NCBI GenBank assembly: GCA_927435855.1
Contig: CAKMJZ010000034.1
Coordinates: 1 to 56,594 of the forward strand
From: an uncultured Erysipelotrichaceae bacterium
GTDB taxonomy: Bacteria; Bacillota_I; Bacilli_A; Erysipelotrichales; Erysipelotrichaceae
Direction: 5' to 3'
Length of the DNA stretch: 56,594 nucleotides
Shown in pieces: positions 50,013 through 56,594 of this stretch. The notes under the pieces are model-generated. The model was not told the DNA's origin. It saw only the letters and a list, made by a program, of their open reading frames with translations, and did no database searches. Within the stretch, counting starts at the first letter, position 1. Each line of letters opens with the position of its first letter. Position numbers and translations under genes: made by a program.

Positions 50013-51374
50013 ATGGATTCACAACAACAACGGAAGTTTGGTCTTTTGACCACAGTTGCGATGATTGCGGGCATCGTCATCGGATCTGGCATTTTCTTCA
50101 AAACCGACGACATATTACGTGCGGTTGAAGGCAATGTTTTACTCAGCTCCTTGGGCTGGATACTAGGAGCCATCGGTATCATTTTTGGCGGATTGACAAT
50201 CGCTCAGTATGCCAAAAAGGAAGATACAGTTGGCGGAATTATTACCTATAGCGAAATGGCTTGGGGTAAAACCTTAGGTTACTTAGCTGGTTGGTTTCAA
50301 ATCGTGTTTTATTATCCGGCGCTTGTCGCCATCATCGCATGGGTAGCCGCAAGCTACATCTTGGTGTTATTTGGTGCGCCCGGACCATTCTCATCAGGAG
50401 AATTTACCTTATTCTCATGGGTTCTGACCGTGGGCTTAATGGTCGTATTCTTCATCTTCAACAGCTTTGCTACAAAGGCAGCTGGAAAATTCCAGTCATT
50501 CGCTTTAATTGCCAAAGTATCGGCATTAGTCGTACTTGCATTGTTTGGTTTGGTATTGGGAAATCCAATCGTAGCTGTTCAGGCAGCTTCACGAGGCGGT
50601 ACGATGAGCGGTTTGTTTGTCGCACTAATTTCCATCGCCTTTGCCTATGATGGCTGGCTAGTCGCTCCTTCGGTTGCACACGAAATCAAAAATCCCAAAC
50701 GTAATCTGCCATTGGCACTGACATTTGCGCCAATTCTAATCATGTTTGTCTACTTGGCCTATACTATCGGCTTAACCTCAGTGTTAGGTGCCGATGTCGT
50801 TATGGAATTAGGCAATGCGGCTGTTGGAGAAGCAGCAACGATGTTCTTTGGGGCATGGGGTCCTAAAATCATTTACGTATTTGTAGTAATCTCAATTTTG
50901 GGAACGTTTAACGGATTGATCCTCGGTTTCATCCGCCTGCCATATGCACTGGCACTTCGTGAAGAAGTACCCTTCTCTGCAAAACTGGCTGTCGTCAACA
51001 AGAAATTCGATATCCCTCTGGCTTCTGCACTTTTAACATTCTTTATCAGCCTTGTCTGGTTGTTCTTACACTTCTTAAGTACCTCAGGCGTTGTTCAATA
51101 CGGCCTGTCGATGTTTCAAGGGTTGGAGATTGACGGATTGCCAATCGTATTGACCTATGTATTCTATGTCATGCTTTATATTGGAGTCATAAAAAAAGCT
51201 AAAGTTGATGGTTTGTCAGTACTTAATGGCTACATCATTCCGATCTTGGCCGTGTTAGGTGCAGCGATCGTTATCTACGGCGGTCTGAGTGCTCCTAAAT
51301 TTAACGTATATTTTATTATTTCTTTGGTAGGAATCGGTGCTGGACTATTGATTAAACCGAAGAAAAGTGCTTAA
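50013..51374 (+). CDS. APC-family amino acid permease
   Basis: FGLLTTVAMIAGIVIGSGIFFKTDDIL...GGIITYSEMAWGKTLGYLAGW...AFAYDGWLVAPSVAHEIKNPKRNLP. Confidence 0.93.
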   Translation: MDSQQQRKFGLLTTVAMIAGIVIGSGIFFKTDDILRAVEGNVLLSSLGWILGAIGIIFGGLTIAQYAKKEDTVGGIITYSEMAWGKTLGYLAGWFQIVFYYPALVAIIAWVAASYILVLFGAPGPFSSGEFTLFSWVLTVGLMVVFFIFNSFATKAAGKFQSFALIAKVSALVVLALFGLVLGNPIVAVQAASRGGTMSGLFVALISIAFAYDGWLVAPSVAHEIKNPKRNLPLALTFAPILIMFVYLAYTIGLTSVLGADVVMELGNAAVGEAATMFFGAWGPKIIYVFVVISILGTFNGLILGFIRLPYALALREEVPFSAKLAVVNKKFDIPLASALLTFFISLVWLFLHFLSTSGVVQYGLSMFQGLEIDGLPIVLTYVFYVMLYIGVIKKAKVDGLSVLNGYIIPILAVLGAAIVIYGGLSAPKFNVYFIISLVGIGAGLLIKPKKSA

Positions 51375-51384
51375 ATAAAAGCAT

Positions 51385-51600
51385 CAACTAAGAAAAAAGG
51401 AAGTAATGTCGCAATCCTTGCTTAAAGAGAGACAATGTCGGTGGAAATTTGTCACTAGCTGCGATATGAATTGGGCTTTTGGAGTTGTGGATGGCATCAG
51501 TCGTCCACCGGCGTTCACCGTTATCCCACACAAGCGACTCTTATGAGTAAGTTGGGTGGTACCGCGCAGACAAGCGTCCCTACATGGGGCGCTTTTTTTA
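51385..51600 (+). promoter_or_regulatory. T-box leader of trpS (Trp specifier UGG)
   Basis: GTTGGGTGGTACCGCGCAG core, terminator AGCGTCCCTACATGGGGCGCTTTTTTT, candidate specifier TGG in ATGAATTGGGC. Confidence 0.92.
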
Positions 51601-51618
51601 TTTCTCAGGAGGAACATT

Positions 51619-52611
51619 ATGAAACGAATGTTAAGCGGCATAAAGCCAAGCGGAGAATTGACACTAGGAAATTACCTAGGCGCACTTCGCAATTTTGTTA
51701 ATTATCAAGACGAATATGAAATGATCGTTTTTATCGCCAATCTTCATTGCATCACCGTGTATCAAGACCCCAAAGAGCTGCGTCAGTATCTTAAAGATGC
51801 GGTTGCTCTTTATCTTGCTTCCGGACTTGATCCACAGCGCTCAATCATCTTTTTACAGTCCGATGTCATGGAACACGCTCAACTCGGATTTATTCTGGCG
51901 TGTAACAGCTATCTAGGCGAGATGAACCGGATGACTCAATACAAAGACAAAACGGCCAAAGGCGAGAATGCTTTGACTGTGGGGTTTTATACGTATCCGA
52001 CTTTAATGGCCGCCGATATCTTGGTTTATGATCCAGATTATGTTCCGGTCGGCGAAGATCAGAAACAACACGTTGAAATCGCCAGAGACATCGCTGAGCG
52101 CTTTAATAATCGCTATTCCCCCACCTTTAAAATTCCCGAACCACTGATTCCCAAAGTAGGCGCAAGAATCATGTCATTAAGCGATCCTGCCAAGAAAATG
52201 AACAAATCTGATCATCAGGATAAAGGTGTTATTTATATGTTGGATGAACCAACCGTGATAAGAAAAAAAGTAGGTTCAGCTGTAACGGATTCATTTGGTA
52301 AAGTTGCCTTTGATCCAAAAGAACAACCAGGAATCGCCAATCTTCTTCAAATCCTGGCATCATGTAAAAATACGTCTATCGAACAGATTTTGCCAACCGT
52401 CGAAAATCTTAATTACGGTGATTTTAAGAAAGTCGTTGCAGATGCCATAATCGAATTACTCGAGCCGATTCAAGCTCGATATCACAAGATCGTATCGACC
52501 GATCTATTGGAAAAAACACTTTTTGAAGGCAAATTGAAAGCACAAGCCATCGCTTCTAGAAAGCTGAAGAAAGTTCAACATAAAGTCGGACTGGAAATCT
52601 TCAAGAAATAA
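51619..52611 (+). CDS. trpS: Tryptophanyl-tRNA synthetase
   Basis: MKRMLSGIKPSGELTLGNYLGALRNFVNYQDEYEMIVFIANLHCIT...PVGEDQKQHVEIARDIAERFN...MSLSDPAKKMNKSD; RBS AGGAGG. Confidence 0.98.
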   Translation: MKRMLSGIKPSGELTLGNYLGALRNFVNYQDEYEMIVFIANLHCITVYQDPKELRQYLKDAVALYLASGLDPQRSIIFLQSDVMEHAQLGFILACNSYLGEMNRMTQYKDKTAKGENALTVGFYTYPTLMAADILVYDPDYVPVGEDQKQHVEIARDIAERFNNRYSPTFKIPEPLIPKVGARIMSLSDPAKKMNKSDHQDKGVIYMLDEPTVIRKKVGSAVTDSFGKVAFDPKEQPGIANLLQILASCKNTSIEQILPTVENLNYGDFKKVVADAIIELLEPIQARYHKIVSTDLLEKTLFEGKLKAQAIASRKLKKVQHKVGLEIFKK

Positions 52612-52613
52612 CT

Positions 52614-53420
52614 ATGGAAAAACTATTTATTTTTATTATCCTGGCCATTATTCAGGGTATCACTGAACCGATTCCGGTATCATCTTCCGGTCATTTAGTC
52701 ATTGCGAAAAGTCTGTTTGGCTTACAGACAACCGATGCGACATTAGAGATTTTATTACATGCCGGATCACTTATCGCAATTATCGTCTACTTTTACAAAG
52801 ACATCAAAGATCTGGTTGTTTTAGGATTGGGATATTTCATCAAACCGACCAAACAAAAGCAACCTTATTTTCTTTACGGATTGAAACTGATTGTAGCGAC
52901 TATTCCAGCTGGTATCATAGGTCTTATATTCAAAGACACCATAGAAGCCTCCTTGAATTCTCCCAAAATCGCCGGAGGGTTTCTGTTATATACCGCATTG
53001 ATACTATTCATAGCATCTCGGATTCAACCCAAAAAATCACCCAAAGAATTCGGATTCAAAAATGCTCTTCTAACTGGATTGGCTCAAGCCGTCGCGCTAT
53101 TGCCCGGTGTATCGCGTAGCGGCTCGACCAATGCGGCATCTCTTATTCAAGGATATGACGTAGATACATCGATGCGATTTGCCTTTTTAATGTTTATTCC
53201 GATCGCAATAGTTGTCATCCTTGGAGGCATTCCCGACATGTTAGCAAACCCTGAATTTGGATCTTTGTTTATCCCCTATATGATCGCCATGGTTGTTAGT
53301 GGTGTGGTAACGTTTTACTCCATCAGATTATTCAAAATTATTCTGGTGAAACGTAAACTCCACTATTTTGCGTATTATTGTGTTTTTATCGGAATCTTCA
53401 CAATCTTGTTTATCGGGTAG
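52614..53420 (+). CDS. uppP: Undecaprenyl-diphosphatase UppP/BacA
   Basis: IIQGITEPIPVSSSGHLVIAK, ALLPGVSRSGSTNAASLIQGYD. Confidence 0.96.
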   Translation: MEKLFIFIILAIIQGITEPIPVSSSGHLVIAKSLFGLQTTDATLEILLHAGSLIAIIVYFYKDIKDLVVLGLGYFIKPTKQKQPYFLYGLKLIVATIPAGIIGLIFKDTIEASLNSPKIAGGFLLYTALILFIASRIQPKKSPKEFGFKNALLTGLAQAVALLPGVSRSGSTNAASLIQGYDVDTSMRFAFLMFIPIAIVVILGGIPDMLANPEFGSLFIPYMIAMVVSGVVTFYSIRLFKIILVKRKLHYFAYYCVFIGIFTILFIG

Positions 53421-53459
53421 TTTTGTAATAATATTAACAATGTAACAGGAGAAAAAAAC

Positions 53460-54185
53460 ATGATCAACATTCAAAACGTAACAAAAGTCTATAATGGCAA
53501 GGTTAAAGCAGTTGATAATATCTCTTTGACTATTGAAGATGGGCAAATCGTCGGTTTTATCGGTCCCAACGGTGCCGGAAAAACCACGACACTTAAAATG
53601 ATTACTGGAATCCTAAATTCGGATACCGGTAATATTTCGTTAAATGGCTATGACATCCGCAAAGATGCTATCATGGCAAAAAAGCAATTCGGATTTGTTC
53701 CGGATAATCCGGATATTTTCCTACGTTTAAAAGGTCTTGAATATCTAAATCTGATGGCAGATATTTATGAAGTAGATTCCGAGTCGCGACGCGAACGAAT
53801 CACAGAGCTGGCCAAACTTTTTGAAATGGACCATGCTTTAAACGATAAGATTTTGTCATATTCACATGGAATGCGCCAAAAAATCGTCGTTATGGGCGTA
53901 TTGGTTCATGATCCGAAAATTTGGATATTGGATGAACCCCTCACCGGCTTAGATCCGCAATCCGCATTCGCTCTTAAGGAAATGATGCGCAAAGTCGCTC
54001 AACAAGGCAAGACAGTATTCTTTTCAACCCATGTCTTGGAAGTCGCTGAAAAGCTGTGTCACAAAGTGGCAATCATAAAAAAAGGTCAGATCGCATTCTT
54101 TGGAACATTGGAAGAACTTAAGAAAGATTTTAGTCAAGATATGTCGCTGGAAGAGATTTTCCTAGAGGTCACCAAGAATGCGTAA
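53460..54185 (+). CDS. ABC transporter ATP-binding protein
   Basis: IGFIGPNGAGKTTTLKMI, ILSYSHGMRQKIVVMGVLVHDPKIWILDEPLTGLDP. Confidence 0.96.
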   Translation: MINIQNVTKVYNGKVKAVDNISLTIEDGQIVGFIGPNGAGKTTTLKMITGILNSDTGNISLNGYDIRKDAIMAKKQFGFVPDNPDIFLRLKGLEYLNLMADIYEVDSESRRERITELAKLFEMDHALNDKILSYSHGMRQKIVVMGVLVHDPKIWILDEPLTGLDPQSAFALKEMMRKVAQQGKTVFFSTHVLEVAEKLCHKVAIIKKGQIAFFGTLEELKKDFSQDMSLEEIFLEVTKNA

Positions 54186-55834
54186 GCTAAAATCATTGGT
54201 CTTGGCAATGCTAAAAAACACGTTTAACATGGTTGACCAAGGCAAACGCAAAAAATCTTCAAAGATTCTGCTCTATGGTTTTGCTTTACTAATGATTGTA
54301 GCTTTTTTACCGACATTAGCCTGGCTTCACTTTCTTACGATTGATGCAGTTGCACTGCTCGCCCCCTATCAACAAACCGGAGTCATCGTTGCCCTGCTTT
54401 TTAATGCACTGGCACTTATGATCTTCTTTTTTGGAATATTCCTTATTCCAGCCGTATTCTACTTTTCCAAAGACATAGAAACCTTATTAGCATTACCTTT
54501 AAAACCGGTCGATATCATTTTATCAAAATTTGCGGTCACACTGATTTATGAATATTTGACACTGGCAATATTCTTTGTCCCAGTCATTTCAGGATATGCC
54601 CGAGCCGTATCGCCAGATTTGATTTTCTATGTATTTGTTATCATTGTATTTCTGATACTTCCAATCGTCCCGCTCATCTTAGCCGGACTGATCATCATGC
54701 TCATCATGTGGCTGATTCCCTTTGCAAAAAATCGCGACTTCTTCAACATGCTATCCGGTGGTATCGCCTTAGTATTTGCCTTGTGGCTCAATTACGCATT
54801 AGCCGGTTTGGCAACATTTACCGAAGGTGATTTGCTCAATATGCTTATTGAAGGAAACAATTCGATGATAGCATTGTTTCAGTCCTTCATCCCCAATATC
54901 CCCTTTGCTATCAATGCTGTTGTAAACGGTAATGTTGTCCAGCTGCTGCTATCCCTAGCCATTACAGCCGCAATTCTGGCTGGTTTCCTATTATTATCAC
55001 AAATCTTATACTTCAGAGGTGTAATTGGAGTCAATGAAACCTCATCTTCTCGACGTCAGCTCTCAAGTAAAGATTTTTCAAATTCGACTCGCTCTCAAAA
55101 AAGCAATCGTTACCTATTTATTAAAGGAACTGCGTTTATTGTTTAGAACACCGATCTATCTGATGAATTGTGTATCGGTCAACGTTCTTTTGCCCGTTTT
55201 ATTCATCATTATGACCGCCGCATTCCCTGAGGAAGAAGATATATTCGCCATGATTCTTACGATACCATGGGATAATGTACTTGCGATATCCTTATCATCT
55301 GCCTTCGGCGTAGCCTTTGGATTGGTCATGGGAAGCATGAACATGGTCAGTGCCACCGCAATTTCACGTGAAGGTCAACATGTTTATTTCATGAAGATGA
55401 TTCCGATGGAAATCATGGACCAGTTGCATGCCAAGAGTTTGAGTGGCTTTTTACTTTCAATGATTGCATTAGTAATTACGATTGTACCTGCTGCTTACTT
55501 CTTAAATGCCCCTTGGTACATCCTGACAATCTTTACGATCATGGCTATCTTAGCATCTCTGTTTATCAATTACTTATCGATCATCATCGATGTCATCCAT
55601 CCCAAACTGGTTTGGGAAACCGAACAGGCCGCTGTCAAACAGAATATCAACTTCCTCTTTACGATGTTGCCATCCTTTGGATTGTCGTATCTGCTGGTAT
55701 GGCTAGCTCTTACCTTCACGTTTGATTACCGCATTTTTGCACCGGCTACATTTCTGATCATGTTGGTCCTGACATTGATAACAATCAAAGCAACTGAGAT
55801 GGTCGCACGCATCAGATTTGACGAAATCAGTTAA
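54178..55834 (+). pseudogene. ABC transporter permease, apparently split by a frameshift (ORFs 54178-55146 and 55025-55834)
   Basis: First ORF ends with a non-hydrophobic out-of-frame tail; second ORF supplies TYLLKELRLLFRTPIYLMNCVSVN in the next frame. The frames join at CTCAAAAAAGCA (A run 55097-55102). Confidence 0.75.
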
Positions 55835-55837
55835 AAG

Positions 55838-55867
55838 AAAAGGAGAATCACTGGATTCTCCTTTATT
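55838..55867. terminator. Bidirectional intrinsic terminator
   Basis: AAGGAGAATC-ACTG-GATTCTCCTTTATTTT between convergent genes. Confidence 0.8.
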
Positions 55868-56594
55868 TTATTCAAAACGCAGTGCTTCGACCGGTTCAAG
55901 CTTGCTGGCTTGCATCGCCGGATAAATCCCGAAGATCACGCCAATGGTAATCGAGAAGACTAACGATAACAACACAGAATCCCAACCCAATACGACATTG
56001 AAGTCTGTGATGGATGTAATGATCTGTGCTCCGATATAACTGACGGTCAGACCGATGATTCCACCCAACGTTGTAATAATGACTGCTTCAATTAAGAATT
56101 GAATTAAGATTTGTTGGCGGCGTGCACCCAACGCTTTTCGTATACCGATTTCTCGGGTTCGCTCACGTACTGTAACCAGCATAATATTCATAATGCCGAT
56201 TCCTCCGACAATCAATGAAATCGATGCGATCCCTGACAACAAGGTTGTTAACAGTGCCATCAGTGTATCAAGCACCCCTAAGATTTGTGACTGAGAGAAA
56301 ATACGATACTGATTGGAAGATGGTAAATAACTAGATAAGTATGAAGTCACACGACTCATCGTCAGATCAATGTTCTCTTCTGACTCGGCCGTAATATAAT
56401 AAGTTTTAAACCGTCCACCCAACGGGAACATCGTACGTGTATAATCAATTGGAATATAAATCATCATATCGTTGTCACCGCTAAAATTGGTACCTCGTTC
56501 CTCAACGATACCCACGACCGTAAACGGCATGCCTTTGATATACAACGTATTTCCTAAGATGTCTTGATTTGGAAACAGAAGGTCAGGTATTTTG
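55868..56594 (-). CDS. MacB/FtsX-like ABC transporter permease, C-terminal part (runs off the right edge)
   Basis: GGIGIMNIMLVTVRERTREIGIRKALGARRQQILIQFLIEAVIITTLGGIIGL...YPAMQASKLEPVEALRFE; reading frame stays open to the window end. Confidence 0.94.
   Translation of the reverse strand, partial: KIPDLLFPNQDILGNTLYIKGMPFTVVGIVEERGTNFSGDNDMMIYIPIDYTRTMFPLGGRFKTYYITAESEENIDLTMSRVTSYLSSYLPSSNQYRIFSQSQILGVLDTLMALLTTLLSGIASISLIVGGIGIMNIMLVTVRERTREIGIRKALGARRQQILIQFLIEAVIITTLGGIIGLTVSYIGAQIITSITDFNVVLGWDSVLLSLVFSITIGVIFGIYPAMQASKLEPVEALRFE

Noticed and set aside
55096-55104. dnaX-type -1 slippery heptamer A AAA AAG
   Set aside because: The zero-frame phasing here is CAA AAA AGC, not xxA AAA AAG, and the shift needed is +1 (or -2), so the canonical -1 mechanism does not fit.

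Overview
The window is 56.6 kb of AT-rich chromosomal DNA from a low-GC Gram-positive bacterium (Bacillota). Gene content and order suggest a Bacilli/Erysipelotrichia-type genome, but this is low-confidence without a database search. Most genes are on the minus strand and are housekeeping: tyrS (partial), ccpA, murC, ytpR, trmB, pepV, pnp, rpsO, hemW, lepA, fmt, rpsT, sdaA, holA, comEC/comEA, greA, udk, mltG, ruvX, ireB, alaS, recD2, mnmA, spx-like, trpS and uppP. The main accessory blocks are: (1) a complete seven-gene oxidative ornithine-degradation operon (ord-ortA-ortB-oraS-oraE-mutL-like-orr) in which every gene junction overlaps; (2) a TetR/membrane-fusion/RND efflux operon; (3) a tyrosine phenol-lyase gene, by its motifs not a tryptophanase; (4) a LytTR regulator coupled to an unknown two-TM protein; (5) an ABC exporter whose permease appears frameshifted at an A6 tract. 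RNA features are three T-box leaders (Tyr, Ala, Trp) and many intrinsic terminators. The observations I find most worth following up are cre-like (CcpA) sites at the promoters of tpl and of the ornithine operon, with ccpA itself in the window; the LytTR/membrane pair; an Spx-like protein with a cysteine-rich tail; a short disordered protein with repeated SPIFG/SPIYG motifs between ytpR and murC; a predicted lipoprotein ComEA; and a nested inverted repeat upstream of pepV. No CRISPR, IS element, prophage, rRNA or tRNA was found. I cannot demonstrate a wholly new system from the sequence alone.
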